NCBI RefSeq assembly: GCF_040256645.1
Contig: NZ_CP158281.1
Location: 1,984,001 to 2,048,000 of the forward strand
Length of the DNA stretch: 64,000 nucleotides
Source of the DNA: Brevibacterium sp. CBA3109
GTDB taxonomy: Bacteria > Actinomycetota > Actinomycetes > Actinomycetales > Brevibacteriaceae
Direction: 5' to 3'
The position numbers and the translations under genes are program-made. Below, piece by piece: positions 44,049-52,638 of this stretch. The notes below the pieces were generated by a model. It made no database searches. It had not been told where the DNA came from and saw only the letters and a list, made by a program, of their open reading frames with translations. Each line of letters starts with the position of its first letter. Position 1 is the stretch's first letter.

Positions 44049-45869
44049 ATGACAGATGTGTCAACATCCGACATCGATACAACACCGAAGTTCGCCGAGC
44101 TGGGTCTCCACCCGCTCGTCCTCCAGGCAGTCGAGGCCCAGGGCTACGAAACCCCGACCCCGATCCAGGCCGCAACCATTCCCGCGCTGACCGATGGTCG
44201 CGACGTCATCGGACTGGCTCAGACCGGTACCGGCAAGACTGCTGCTTTCGCCCTTCCGGCCCTGTCTCACCTCGCCGAGGCGGGCCGTGCCAATGACGGT
44301 CCCTTCGCTCTGGTGCTCACCCCCACCCGCGAGCTTGCGATCCAGGTCGCCGAGGCATTCACCTCGTATGCGACCAACCTCAACGACTTCTCAGTCCTCC
44401 CGATCTACGGCGGCCAGGCCTACGGCCCACAGCTGGCCGGCCTCAAGCGCGGCGCACAGGTCGTCGTGGGCACACCGGGTCGTGTCATCGACCATCTCAA
44501 AAAGGGCTCCCTCAAGCTCGGCAGCCTCCAGCACCTCATTCTCGATGAGGCCGACGAGATGCTCAAGATGGGCTTCGCCGAGGACATCGAAGAGATCTTC
44601 AGCCAGTCCGGTGACTCCCGTCAGGTGGCTCTGTTCTCCGCCACGATGCCGACGTCGATCCACCGCCTGACCGGCAAATACCTCAACAATCCCGAAGAAG
44701 TGCGCGTCGATGCGAAGTCGCAGACCGGATCGAACATCCGTCAGCGCTACTTCATGGTCCAGCACTCCCACAAGCTCGACGCTCTGACCCGAATCCTCGA
44801 GGTCGAGGAGTACGAGGGCATCATCATGTTCGTGCGCACCAAGCAGGCCACGGAAGAACTGGCAGAGAAGCTGCGTGCACGTGGCTTCAAGGCCGCAGCG
44901 ATCAACGGTGACATTCCCCAGCAGGCTCGTGAACGCACGATCGACATGCTTCGCGCCGGAAAGGTCGACATCCTCGTCGCCACCGACGTCGCGGCCCGTG
45001 GCCTCGATGTTGAGCGCATCACCCTGGTCGTCAACTTCGATATCCCCCACGACACCGAGTCCTATGTCCACCGCATCGGACGCACCGGCCGTGCCGGACG
45101 TTCGGGTGAGGCGATTCTCTTCGTCACCCCGCGTGAGCAGCGCCTCCTCGGCTCCATCGAGCGTGCGACGAAGCAGAAGGTCGAGCCGTTGACGATGCCC
45201 AGCGTCGAACAGCTGACGAACACCCGTGTGGAGAAGTTCACGAAGCGCATCGACGATGTGCTTGCCACGACCGAGCTGACCGAACTCGCAACCGTCATCG
45301 AACAGTACGAGCTCTCCCGCAATGTTCCAGCGACGGACATCGCAGCTGCTCTGGCATCCATGGTCCTCGAGTCGAACTCCCTCAAGGCCGATCCCATGCC
45401 GGAACCCGGCCGTGGCAAACCCGGCCGTGACCGTGACTCCGGGGGCCGCGACGGCAAGCCCGGCCGTGAGCGCTCGTCCCGTCCGCGTGATGAGAACATG
45501 ACCACCTACCGTCTGGCCATCGGCCGCAACGAACGCCTGCAGCCAGGTGCCGTCGTCGGCGCCATCGCCAACGAAGGCGGACTCACCTCGAAAGAGATCG
45601 GTCACATCGACATCCGGTCGAACCACACCTTGGTCGATCTGCCCAAGGACCTCGATTCCTCGGTCATGCGCAAGCTCTCCAACACCGAGATCCAGGGTCG
45701 CCCGATCGATATCCGTCCCGATTCGGGCCGTCCTGCTCGCCCGTTCAAGAAGCGCAACTTCGACAAGCAGCCCGGCGATAACCGCAGCTTCCGGGGTGAT
45801 CGCCGCGGAGGCGCCAAGAAGTTCAGCAATGACCGCTTCGGCGGCGAACGCTCACACGACCGCTACTGA
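44049..45869 (+). CDS. DEAD-box RNA helicase with DbpA-like RNA-binding domain
   Basis: ATP-dependent RNA helicase of about 606 aa, DeaD/CsdA type, for ribosome assembly and mRNA turnover, especially in cold. Motifs in order: Q motif (GYETPTPIQAATIPAL), AQTGTGKTAAF, PTRELAIQVAE, GTPGRVIDHL, LDEADEML, FSATMP, IMFVRTKQATEELAEKL, TDVAARGLDVERI and HRIGRTGRAGRSG. Residues about 480-565 form a DbpA-like RNA-binding domain (TYRLAIGRNERLQPGAVVGAIANEGG). The tail is rich in Arg, Gly and Phe. ATG 44049 has a GAGAGAG site; the frame opens 9 codons earlier without one. Confidence 0.95.
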   Translation: MTDVSTSDIDTTPKFAELGLHPLVLQAVEAQGYETPTPIQAATIPALTDGRDVIGLAQTGTGKTAAFALPALSHLAEAGRANDGPFALVLTPTRELAIQVAEAFTSYATNLNDFSVLPIYGGQAYGPQLAGLKRGAQVVVGTPGRVIDHLKKGSLKLGSLQHLILDEADEMLKMGFAEDIEEIFSQSGDSRQVALFSATMPTSIHRLTGKYLNNPEEVRVDAKSQTGSNIRQRYFMVQHSHKLDALTRILEVEEYEGIIMFVRTKQATEELAEKLRARGFKAAAINGDIPQQARERTIDMLRAGKVDILVATDVAARGLDVERITLVVNFDIPHDTESYVHRIGRTGRAGRSGEAILFVTPREQRLLGSIERATKQKVEPLTMPSVEQLTNTRVEKFTKRIDDVLATTELTELATVIEQYELSRNVPATDIAAALASMVLESNSLKADPMPEPGRGKPGRDRDSGGRDGKPGRERSSRPRDENMTTYRLAIGRNERLQPGAVVGAIANEGGLTSKEIGHIDIRSNHTLVDLPKDLDSSVMRKLSNTEIQGRPIDIRPDSGRPARPFKKRNFDKQPGDNRSFRGDRRGGAKKFSNDRFGGERSHDRY

Positions 45870-45951
45870 GGCGCTGGGCAGTGCGCAGTCACTGCCGCTC
45901 CTGAGCCGCCGGCACTGCTGAACCGCAGAGCGGACTTCGACACCGAGCTCA

Positions 45952-46003
45952 CAGACGAGAAGAGGTCCCGCAACGTTTTCGTTGCGGGACCTCTTCTCGT
46001 CTG
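45952..46003. terminator. Strong bidirectional terminator after helicase gene
   Basis: Perfect 24-bp stem (45952-45975 with 45980-46003) with a TTTT loop, between the helicase gene and convergent uppS. It is the longest perfect hairpin I found in the window. Confidence 0.93.
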
Positions 46004-46091
46004 CCGCAGCGATCGTCGTGCGCAGGCCCACCTGCGCCCGGCAATCAAGCTGCTTCGGGTGACGTCACATTCCTCGGAGCTCCCGGAAAAT

Positions 46092-46868
46092 CTAGGAGCT
46101 CGCCCGATCGACAGCACCGCCGAAGCGACGGTCACGACGCGCATACTCCTCTATCGCAGCCCACAGGGTACGGCGATCGACATCGGGCCAGAGGACGTCC
46201 TGGAAGACCATCTCGGCGTAGGCGGACTGCCACAGCAGGAAGTTCGAGGTGCGCTGCTCGCCAGAGGAGCGCAGGAACAGGTCGACGTCGGGCACCTGCG
46301 CGGCGTAGAGACGCGAGCGAACAGTCTTCTCGCTGACCTTTCCGGGTTTGAGCTTCCCGGCGGCCACCTCGGCGGTGATCTGGTTGACCGCGTCGACGAT
46401 CTCCGACCTGCCGCCGTAGTTGACGCAGAACTGGAGGACCAGGCCGGTGTTGTGTTTGGTCATCTCGGCCGCAGACTCGAGCTCGTCGATGACCGATCGC
46501 CACAGGCGACCACGCCGCCCAGCCCACACGATGCGCACGCCAAGCGCATTGAGCTCATCACGGCGGCGCCGGATGACATCACGGTTGAAGCCCATGAGGA
46601 ACCGAACCTCGTCCGGGGACCGCTTCCAGTTCTCGGTGGAGAATGCATAGGCGGAGAGATACTCGACACCCATCTCGATGGCGCCGTGGATGACCTCGAG
46701 GAGCGAAGCCTCTCCGGCTTTGTGGCCTTCGGTGCGCGGCAGTCCGCGCTCGTTGGCCCAACGGCCATTGCCGTCCATGACCACCGCGACGTGATTCGGG
46801 ACGAACTTCGCCTCGATGTGCGGAGGCCGGGCTCCACTGTGGTGCGGGGGTGGCGCGGGATAGCTCAT
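46092..46868 (-). CDS. uppS: Isoprenyl transferase (polyprenyl diphosphate synthase)
   Basis: Cis-prenyltransferase that builds the lipid carrier for cell wall synthesis. The product is about 258 aa. Landmarks are [28 protein letters not shown] (diphosphate site), [33 protein letters not shown], and [34 protein letters not shown]. The ATG at 46868 has GGAGAG upstream and overlaps the recO stop (ATGA), so I rejected the 16-codon upstream extension. In the mycobacterial scheme this recO-linked copy corresponds to the decaprenyl synthase; chain length here is not readable. Confidence 0.95.
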   Translation of the reverse strand: MSYPAPPPHHSGARPPHIEAKFVPNHVAVVMDGNGRWANERGLPRTEGHKAGEASLLEVIHGAIEMGVEYLSAYAFSTENWKRSPDEVRFLMGFNRDVIRRRRDELNALGVRIVWAGRRGRLWRSVIDELESAAEMTKHNTGLVLQFCVNYGGRSEIVDAVNQITAEVAAGKLKPGKVSEKTVRSRLYAAQVPDVDLFLRSSGEQRTSNFLLWQSAYAEMVFQDVLWPDVDRRTLWAAIEEYARRDRRFGGAVDRASS

Positions 46869-47593
46869 CTGCTCTCCAGAACTCTCAGTGATCGGATATT
46901 GCGTTCCAAGTGCCATGACACCCAGTCCGAGACGAGTTTGGACCCGTCGATCTGGTCGTGGAGGTCCGAGGATTCCGCTCGCTGCCAGTCACCGGAGAGC
47001 AGCGCGGCCATGTGTTCCAGTGCGTCGGTGTCAGGCAGAGCCGCTCCGCTGGGTCGGCAGGTGGTGCAGACCGCTCCGCCCAGGGAAGCCGAGAACGCGC
47101 GATGGGGACCTGGCCTGCCGCATTGCGCGCAGTCAAGCAGACTCGGGGCCCAACCGGCCACGGACATGGCCCGGAGCAGATACGCGTCGAGGGCCAACCT
47201 CGGCGGGTGCTCGCCATTGCACAGGGAGCGGATTGCGGAGACGAGAAGCAGGAAGTGGGGGCGCGACTGGGGTTCGACCTCCGTGATGCGCGCGGCAGTC
47301 TCAGCCATCACGCTCGCGGCGGAATACGCGTCATAGTCCGCGCCGATGCCACGTGCGAAGGGCTCGATCAGCTCGACCTGGGTGACGATGTCGAGGCTGC
47401 GGCCGACGTGGCACTGCAGATCGACGAGCATGAAGGGTTCGAGACGGGAACCGAAACGTGACTTGGTGCGACGAATGCCCTTCGCTACTGCTCTGATCAG
47501 CCCGTGGCTGCGGGTGAGAACAGTGACGATGCGGTCGGCTTCGCCGAGCTTGTGCCCCTGGAGCACGATGCCTTCATCACGATAATTGTGCAC
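46865..47593 (-). CDS. recO: DNA repair protein RecO
   Basis: RecO loads RecA with RecR on gapped DNA. The product is about 242 aa with an N-terminal OB fold ([51 protein letters not shown]) and a C-terminal helical region holding four cysteines (CAQCGRPG and CTTCRPSG), a probable zinc site. GTG 47593 gives the standard RecO beginning (MHNYRDEG). The longer frame, opening at 47638, adds residues not seen in the family. Operon with uppS. Confidence 0.95.
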   Translation of the reverse strand: MHNYRDEGIVLQGHKLGEADRIVTVLTRSHGLIRAVAKGIRRTKSRFGSRLEPFMLVDLQCHVGRSLDIVTQVELIEPFARGIGADYDAYSAASVMAETAARITEVEPQSRPHFLLLVSAIRSLCNGEHPPRLALDAYLLRAMSVAGWAPSLLDCAQCGRPGPHRAFSASLGGAVCTTCRPSGAALPDTDALEHMAALLSGDWQRAESSDLHDQIDGSKLVSDWVSWHLERNIRSLRVLESR

Positions 47594-47740
47594 CCGCCCA
47601 TTATCGCAGAGTGCGACGAGGAAACATCCCCGCCGCACTTAGGCATCAATTGTGAGATTTAAGTTGTGCGATTGTGCCTCGACGGATGCTGCGATCAACG
47701 CGTCGGCGGTCGTTCCACACCGCTTCGGCGGGCTAGCCGA

Positions 47741-47812
47741 CGCTCGATCAACGCCAACGTCGAATACAGCGTCGCCGGGGACGACAAAGTCGAACGCGGC
47801 GTTGATCGAGCG
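47741..47812. repeat. Long inverted repeat between leuA and recO
   Basis: Perfect 15-bp arms, CGCTCGATCAACGCC (47741-47755) and GGCGTTGATCGAGCG (47798-47812), with 42 bp between. Inner TCGA and CGAC pairs allow partial further pairing. No T-run follows, so it is not a clear terminator. The surrounding 240 bp have no gene that I can support. Confidence 0.75.
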
Positions 47813-47833
47813 CTGCCGTGCCGCATGCCGGGA

Positions 47834-49606
47834 TCAGCGTTCGCGCTCACCGTCGCGGTCACGGGCGGCACGGTTGACTGCCGACACGACAGCCTTGAGC
47901 GAGGCCTTGGTGATGTTCGGGTGCAGTCCGGCACCCCAGACCACACGGTCCTCGACTGCGAGTTCGACGTACGCTGCTGCCATGGTGTCAGCACCCGAGC
48001 CGATGGCGTGCTCGGTGTAGTCCTGGAGACGAACGTCGACGTCGAAGTTGTCGATGAGCACCTTCACCAGCGCATCGATCGGCCCCTTGCCGCGGCCTTC
48101 GTAGGTGCGTTCCTGACCGTCGACGATGAGGTCGACCTCGACGCGCTCCGAGGCGCCTGAGTCGTCGACCGTACCGGAGTCGGTGCGCAGACCCACGATC
48201 TGGAACCGGCCCCAGGCCTTGTCCTGATCGTCGCTGGGCAGGTACTCATGGTTGAAGATGCGGCGGATCTCCTCGGCGGAGACCTCTCCCCCGCCTTCGG
48301 TGTGGACCTGGACGGCACGGGAGAACTCGACCTGCATGCGACGAGGCAGATCCAGACCGTACTCGCTCTTGAGCAGGTAGGTGACTCCGCCCTTGCCGGA
48401 CTGCGAGTTCACGCGGATGATCGCCTCGTACGAGCGGCCCAGATCCTTGGGGTCGACCGGCAGGTAGGGCATGTCCCATTCCATCAGGTCCACCGGTACG
48501 CCCTGTTCGTTGGCATTCTTCTCACGGTCGGCGAACGCCTTGTTGATGGCGTCCTGATGCGAGCCGGAGAAGGAGGTGAAGACGAGGTCACCGCCATAGG
48601 GATGACGTTCGTGGACGCCGATCTGGTTGCATTCGGTGACGGTGTGGATGACTTCGTCGATGTCGGAGAAGTCCAGTTCGGGATCGACACCCTGGGTGTA
48701 GAGGTTGAGTGCGACGGTGACGAGGTCGAGGTTTCCGGTTCGTTCGCCGTTGCCGAAGAGGCAGCCTTCGACCCTGTCGGCACCGGCCATGATGCCCATC
48801 TCCGCGGCCGCCACACCGGTTCCCCGATCGTTGTGGGGGTGCAGGGACACGGCCACATCGTCGCGGTAGGGCATGTTCCGGCAGAACCATTCGATCTGGT
48901 CGGCGTAGGTGTTCGGGGTGCCGCGCTCAACCGTGGCGGGCAGGTTGACGACAGTCTCGCGGCCCGAGGCCGGCTGCCACGTGTCGAGGACGCTGCCGAC
49001 GATGTCGAGGGCGAACTCGGGTTCGGTGTCGACGAAGATCTCGGGTGAGTACTGGTAGCCGAAGTCGACGTCGCCCAGCAGCGACTCAGCGTGCTTCATG
49101 ACCGCCTGGGTGCCACGGGTGGCGATGTCACGAGTCTGATCGAAGCCCTCACCGTCGAAGCCGAACACGACCTTGCGGAAGACCGGTGCCGTCGCGTTGT
49201 AGAGGTGGACGGTCGGCTTCTGCGCACCGACGAGGGACTCCACCGTGCGTTCGATGAGGTCCTCGCGGGCCTGGGTGAGAACGGAGATGCGCACATCGTC
49301 AGGAATGGCGTCCTGCTCGATGATCTCGCGGACGAAGTCGAAGTCGACCTGGCTGGCTGCGGGGAAGCCGACCTCGATCTCCTTGAAGCCGAGCTTGACG
49401 AGGAGGTCGAACATCTTGCGCTTGCGCTCGGGCGTCATCGGATCGATGAGAGCCTGGTTGCCGTCACGCAGATCGGTGCTCAGCCAACGCGGGGCCTTCC
49501 GGATCAGCTGGTCGGGCCAGGTGCGGTCGCGCATGTCGAGAGCGATCCGGTCCTGAAAGGACTTGTATTTGCCAAATGGCATGGGGGTCGGCTTCTGCAG
49601 TTTCAT
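47834..49606 (-). CDS. leuA: 2-isopropylmalate synthase
   Basis: First committed step of leucine synthesis, joining acetyl-CoA and 2-ketoisovalerate. The 590-aa length fits the long actinobacterial form. The catalytic TIM barrel has STDLRDGNQALIDPMTPERK, GFKEIEVGFPAASQVDFDFVREI, and the metal site in SLHPHNDRGTGVAAAE. The C-terminal regulatory domain for leucine feedback begins after about residue 430 (AEEIRRIFNHEYLP onward) and ends with AVNRAARDRDGERER. The upstream leader (49652-49719) carries a Leu-run peptide and terminator, so the gene is probably controlled by attenuation. Confidence 0.97.
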   Translation of the reverse strand: MKLQKPTPMPFGKYKSFQDRIALDMRDRTWPDQLIRKAPRWLSTDLRDGNQALIDPMTPERKRKMFDLLVKLGFKEIEVGFPAASQVDFDFVREIIEQDAIPDDVRISVLTQAREDLIERTVESLVGAQKPTVHLYNATAPVFRKVVFGFDGEGFDQTRDIATRGTQAVMKHAESLLGDVDFGYQYSPEIFVDTEPEFALDIVGSVLDTWQPASGRETVVNLPATVERGTPNTYADQIEWFCRNMPYRDDVAVSLHPHNDRGTGVAAAEMGIMAGADRVEGCLFGNGERTGNLDLVTVALNLYTQGVDPELDFSDIDEVIHTVTECNQIGVHERHPYGGDLVFTSFSGSHQDAINKAFADREKNANEQGVPVDLMEWDMPYLPVDPKDLGRSYEAIIRVNSQSGKGGVTYLLKSEYGLDLPRRMQVEFSRAVQVHTEGGGEVSAEEIRRIFNHEYLPSDDQDKAWGRFQIVGLRTDSGTVDDSGASERVEVDLIVDGQERTYEGRGKGPIDALVKVLIDNFDVDVRLQDYTEHAIGSGADTMAAAYVELAVEDRVVWGAGLHPNITKASLKAVVSAVNRAARDRDGERER

Positions 49607-49651
49607 GGTTCCTCAATCATCGATCGTGAGCTTCATCAGCATAGGAAAACT

Positions 49652-49690
49652 CCGCGACGAGTGTGCTGTGAAGTTCAGGACTCGTCGCGG
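49652..49690 (-). terminator. leuA attenuator terminator
   Basis: Perfect 11-bp stem (ACTCGTCGCGG with CCGCGACGAGT) and a 17-nt loop, followed on the minus strand by AGTTTTCC. It lies 45 bp upstream of the leuA start and just after the leucine codons of the leader peptide, the expected place for an attenuator. Confidence 0.82.
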
Positions 49691-49719
49691 CAAGGAAGGA
49701 GGAGCAACCTGTGAGCCAC
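49675..49719 (-). CDS. leuA leader peptide
   Basis: Short frame of 14 codons, GTG 49719 to TGA 49675, encoding MAHRLLLLPCRDES. Four consecutive leucine codons (49707-49696: TTG CTC CTC CTT) end six bases before the terminator stem, and the stop codon lies in its loop. A ribosome stalled at the Leu codons would cover the upstream side and favour read-through. This is the classic leader layout for leucine genes. The start codon is uncertain; AGGG lies about 13 bp upstream. Confidence 0.75.
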   Translation of the reverse strand: MAHRLLLLPCRDES

Positions 49720-49852
49720 ACAATCAACATAGCCCTGGTTGCGCCGTCCGCCCCAAACCTGTCCAAATTCTAAGATCAGGGTCTCGATATCGCCGAGGTG
49801 GCCAGTGGTCGTGTGACCCTGTCTCGTCGGCGGCTCTCCCTGGCCGGTGGCC

Positions 49853-51202
49853 CTAGTCGAGGAAATCGACCGAGGCACGTCGTATGGTGAAGCCGACGCC
49901 GGTCTCATCGGACTTGCACGTCATGCCCTCGCGGGTCGATGTGCAGGTCATCCCCTCTGCAGTGATCGATTTGCCGTAGCCGAGCACCCGAGCGGGACCC
50001 GAATTTCCCGGCGCCTCGCGACAGGAGAAGCCGGCACCCTTCTCATTGGCCACGACGACACCTCCCCAATTGTCCAACTGGCAGTCATCGGGCTTCTCGC
50101 CGGCCGTGTAGTCGAAGGATGAGATGACGCACCGGCTGCGATCCGAATCGATCGTGCAGGAGATGTTGCCAGACGGGGATTTGAACGATTCGGCAGCGGC
50201 CGGCGGCGCCGAGGTCGTCGGACTGCCTGTCTCTGAGCCTGCACTGTCGGAGGGCCCCTGCGAGGATGTGTCGGACGCGGCGTCATCCTTGCCCTGCGTC
50301 GCGTCCCAGGCGATGTATCCGACGATGCCGAGAGCGACCACCAGGGCGATCGCGGCCAGGACCCAGAGCCATCCCGGTACCTTCTTCGTCTCGGGCTCAC
50401 GTCGGTGGGGTCCGCCGGGGCCTGCTGGTCCACCAGGGCCGCCGGGGCCTGCTGGTCCACCAGGGCCGCCGGGGCTTGCTGGTCCACCAGGGCCGCCTGG
50501 GCCGTATCCGCCGGGTCCACCAGTGCCGTATCCGGCCGGGCCGTATCCACCGGGGCCGGGGCCGGCACCTCCGGGTCCCCCTGGGCCGTATCCGCCGCTG
50601 CTGGGGCCGCCTGAGCCGCCACCGGGCCCATGGGCTCCGCCTGCTGGTCCGCGGCCGCCACTTGCTGCGTAGGCGGCTGCGGCATGTGGGGCGTAGGGTG
50701 ATGCGCCGTTGGGCACGTGCGACTCGCTTCCGGAGTAATCAGTGGGATGTGGTTGAGTGGCAGGCGGCCCTGGTGCACCGAAATCGGCACCCCATGGTTC
50801 GGGATTCGGAAGGTTCCCGGCCGAGGGGCCCTGCGGATTCCACTGCTTCGGTGCAGAGGCGGCTTCTGCCTCGGCGATGTCCTCGGACCTCACCTTTCGC
50901 GGTGGCAGGTGACTATCAGCTCGCGGTGGCAGGTGACTGACAGCGGATTCGTGATTCTCCGCCGCGGCAAGCTGGCGCAGCTCTTCGAGACTGAGCACCT
51001 CGGTGGCCTCGGCCCCGTCGGAGGACACCATCGACCGGAGTCTGGCCAGCTCGTCCGAGCTGAGGGCTTGAGTCGAACCATCCGCGGCAGGGGATCTGTC
51101 CTGGCCGATGAACAACTGCGTTGTGATCGAATCCGGAGACTCCTCGGCCGGCTTCCGACGCCCAGGGCGCGGAGGTTGGTTCGGCACAGGTGGAATGCTC
51201 AT
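49853..51202 (-). CDS. Membrane-anchored protein with collagen-like linker and DUF6636-like domain
   Basis: Predicted 449-aa protein. Residues 1-120 are acidic and Ser/Pro/Glu-rich, with a duplicated SHLPPR element. Residues 150-280 are Gly/Pro/Ala-rich, with GPGGPAGPGGP-type repeats from a 27-bp minisatellite. One membrane helix follows (GWLWVLAAIALVVALGIVGYIAWDA). The exported C-terminal domain (SPSGNISCTIDSDRSRCVISSF to TGVGFTIRRASVDF) has six or so cysteines and resembles the DUF6636 pattern. I infer N-in, C-out topology. ATG 51202 replaces a 13-codon longer frame. Divergent from an L,D-transpeptidase gene, so an envelope role is plausible; function unknown. Confidence 0.78.
   Translation of the reverse strand: MSIPPVPNQPPRPGRRKPAEESPDSITTQLFIGQDRSPAADGSTQALSSDELARLRSMVSSDGAEATEVLSLEELRQLAAAENHESAVSHLPPRADSHLPPRKVRSEDIAEAEAASAPKQWNPQGPSAGNLPNPEPWGADFGAPGPPATQPHPTDYSGSESHVPNGASPYAPHAAAAYAASGGRGPAGGAHGPGGGSGGPSSGGYGPGGPGGAGPGPGGYGPAGYGTGGPGGYGPGGPGGPASPGGPGGPAGPGGPGGPAGPGGPHRREPETKKVPGWLWVLAAIALVVALGIVGYIAWDATQGKDDAASDTSSQGPSDSAGSETGSPTTSAPPAAAESFKSPSGNISCTIDSDRSRCVISSFDYTAGEKPDDCQLDNWGGVVVANEKGAGFSCREAPGNSGPARVLGYGKSITAEGMTCTSTREGMTCKSDETGVGFTIRRASVDFLD
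50417..50497. repeat. 27-bp minisatellite within coding sequence
   Basis: Three near-identical 27-bp units (50417-50443, 50444-50470, 50471-50497), starting GGGGCCTGCTGGTCCACCAG. The third has one C-to-T change. The unit length is a multiple of three and encodes part of the Gly-Pro-Ala linker, so copy number may vary without frameshift. Confidence 0.93.
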
Positions 51203-51262
51203 GGGCTCATTTTCGCATAGTCGCCTCCGCCGTGTTCTCAAGGTTCGTGAGAAGATGACCTC

Positions 51263-52078
51263 ATGTTCAGTGGTGGAGCCCGGACCGGGACCGGTCTGAC
51301 GGTCGCTGTTCTGGCCTTGACGCTGTCGTCATGCCAGACGCCGACCGACAGCGAAGACGATGACGGTGCATCTGCTCATTCTGCGGTGGTCGCGGCACCT
51401 GCACAGCGCAACGACGTCGGTGATTTCGCTGCCCCCGCACAGATGACTCCGCCCGGGGCTGAGACCACCGAAGCAACGGGTCCAGCCCACCCAGTTCAGG
51501 TCCCCGGGCTGGGTCCGGAGACCGCTGCACAGATTCCCGCAGAGACCTCTCAGGTCCTCGTCGCCAGCGGGGCGGAGGCGAGTTCCGATTCCGGGCAGCT
51601 GAGTTTCTACACCTTCGATGACGGGGCGTGGAAGAAGGCCAAGACCTTCGACATTCACAATGGGAAGAAGGGCTGGCTGGCCGACCGCAGAGAGGGGGAC
51701 AAGACATCACCGATCGGTGTATTCACACTCAGCGATGCGGGCGGGTACAAACAGGACCCGGGGACCGCACTTCCCTATACCCAGGATGATCGACTTCCGT
51801 CGTCGGCGACAGTGGCCTACGGGCCCGAATACGAACGGGTCTTCGACTACACCATCGCAATCGACTACAACCGTGTGCCGGGCACACCGCCCACCGACAC
51901 GACCCGCCCGCTGGGGTGGGACAAGGGCGGTGGGATCTGGCTGCATCTCGATCATGATTCGGGAACGAACGGCTGCGTGACTCTCAAGGAGAAGGACCTC
52001 AAATGGATCCTTGAGACCATCGACCCCGAGGCCCACCCGCGCATCGCCATGGGACCTGAGTCCCAGCTGCAGAAGTAG
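51263..52078 (+). CDS. L,D-transpeptidase (YkuD) family lipoprotein
   Basis: Secreted protein of 271 aa. The N-terminus is a lipoprotein signal: hydrophobic core LTVAVLALTL then lipobox LSSC with Cys24. A flexible Ala/Pro/Thr-rich region follows to about residue 75. The C-terminal YkuD-type domain includes DRREGDKTSPIGVFTL, the His in IWLHLDHDSGT and the catalytic Cys (about residue 238) in TNGCVTLKEKDL. Such enzymes form 3-3 peptidoglycan links or attach proteins to the wall. It is divergent from the collagen-like gene and 10 bp upstream of the RibD-like gene. Confidence 0.85.
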   Translation: MFSGGARTGTGLTVAVLALTLSSCQTPTDSEDDDGASAHSAVVAAPAQRNDVGDFAAPAQMTPPGAETTEATGPAHPVQVPGLGPETAAQIPAETSQVLVASGAEASSDSGQLSFYTFDDGAWKKAKTFDIHNGKKGWLADRREGDKTSPIGVFTLSDAGGYKQDPGTALPYTQDDRLPSSATVAYGPEYERVFDYTIAIDYNRVPGTPPTDTTRPLGWDKGGGIWLHLDHDSGTNGCVTLKEKDLKWILETIDPEAHPRIAMGPESQLQK

Positions 52079-52088
52079 AGGCACCGAG

Positions 52089-52637
52089 ATGCGAGAGCTC
52101 ATCATCTCCCTCGTGCAGACGATCAACGGATCGTATGCCCAGGACGGCTGGTCGACAGGCGTGTCCACGAAGGCCGATTTCTCCTACTTCACGTCCCTGC
52201 GCAAGCAGGCAGGTGCCATCATCATCGATCGCAGGACCGCACTCAATCCCGCACTGCCGGTCATCAACGCGCCAGGCAAAGCCCTCGAACACACTCCCGT
52301 GCATGTCCTCACCGAATCAGACCCGGCCGAACTGAGCAGACAGCTCTCGAAGGCGGGCCTCGACTACCGAGCTCAGCACTTCACTCCCGACACTGCCGCG
52401 CAGGTGCTCGACGACCTCGAGTCCACGAATGAGACTCTGGTGTGCGAGTCCGGACCCAATCTGGCCTACCGTCTCCTCGATGCCGCCCCGGGTGCCGAAC
52501 TGCACCTGAGCCTCAGCCCGCTCTACTCTCGGAACACCGGCAGCCACTTCTCCCAACTGGAAGCCACCCTCAACCTGCGACTCATCGATGTGCGAACCGT
52601 CGATGACCAGATCTTCATCCGCTACGCCAAGGCATGA
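52089..52637 (+). CDS. RibD C-terminal/dihydrofolate reductase-like protein
   Basis: Small protein of about 182 aa resembling the reductase domain of RibD and related DHFR-fold enzymes. Visible parts are ADFSYFTSLRKQAGAIIIDRRTALNPALPVINA, the VLDDLESTNETLVCESGPNLAYRLLDA core (G-P-x-L in place of the usual G-G-x-L), and the ELHLSLSPLYS strand. It may reduce a pyrimidine or pteridine substrate. Riboflavin genes are not nearby, so the role is uncertain. ATG 52089 is chosen on ribosome-site spacing. It converges with the SDR gene, one base apart. Confidence 0.7.
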   Translation: MRELIISLVQTINGSYAQDGWSTGVSTKADFSYFTSLRKQAGAIIIDRRTALNPALPVINAPGKALEHTPVHVLTESDPAELSRQLSKAGLDYRAQHFTPDTAAQVLDDLESTNETLVCESGPNLAYRLLDAAPGAELHLSLSPLYSRNTGSHFSQLEATLNLRLIDVRTVDDQIFIRYAKA

Positions 52638-52638
52638 C

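Noticed and set aside
44391..45626. 411-codon minus-strand frame opposite the helicase gene
   Set aside because: Same reason: antisense shadow with no domain.
50417..50497. Regular 27-bp repeats as a possible CRISPR array
   Set aside because: Units are directly adjacent without spacers, keep the reading frame and encode a Gly/Pro linker; no cas genes nearby.
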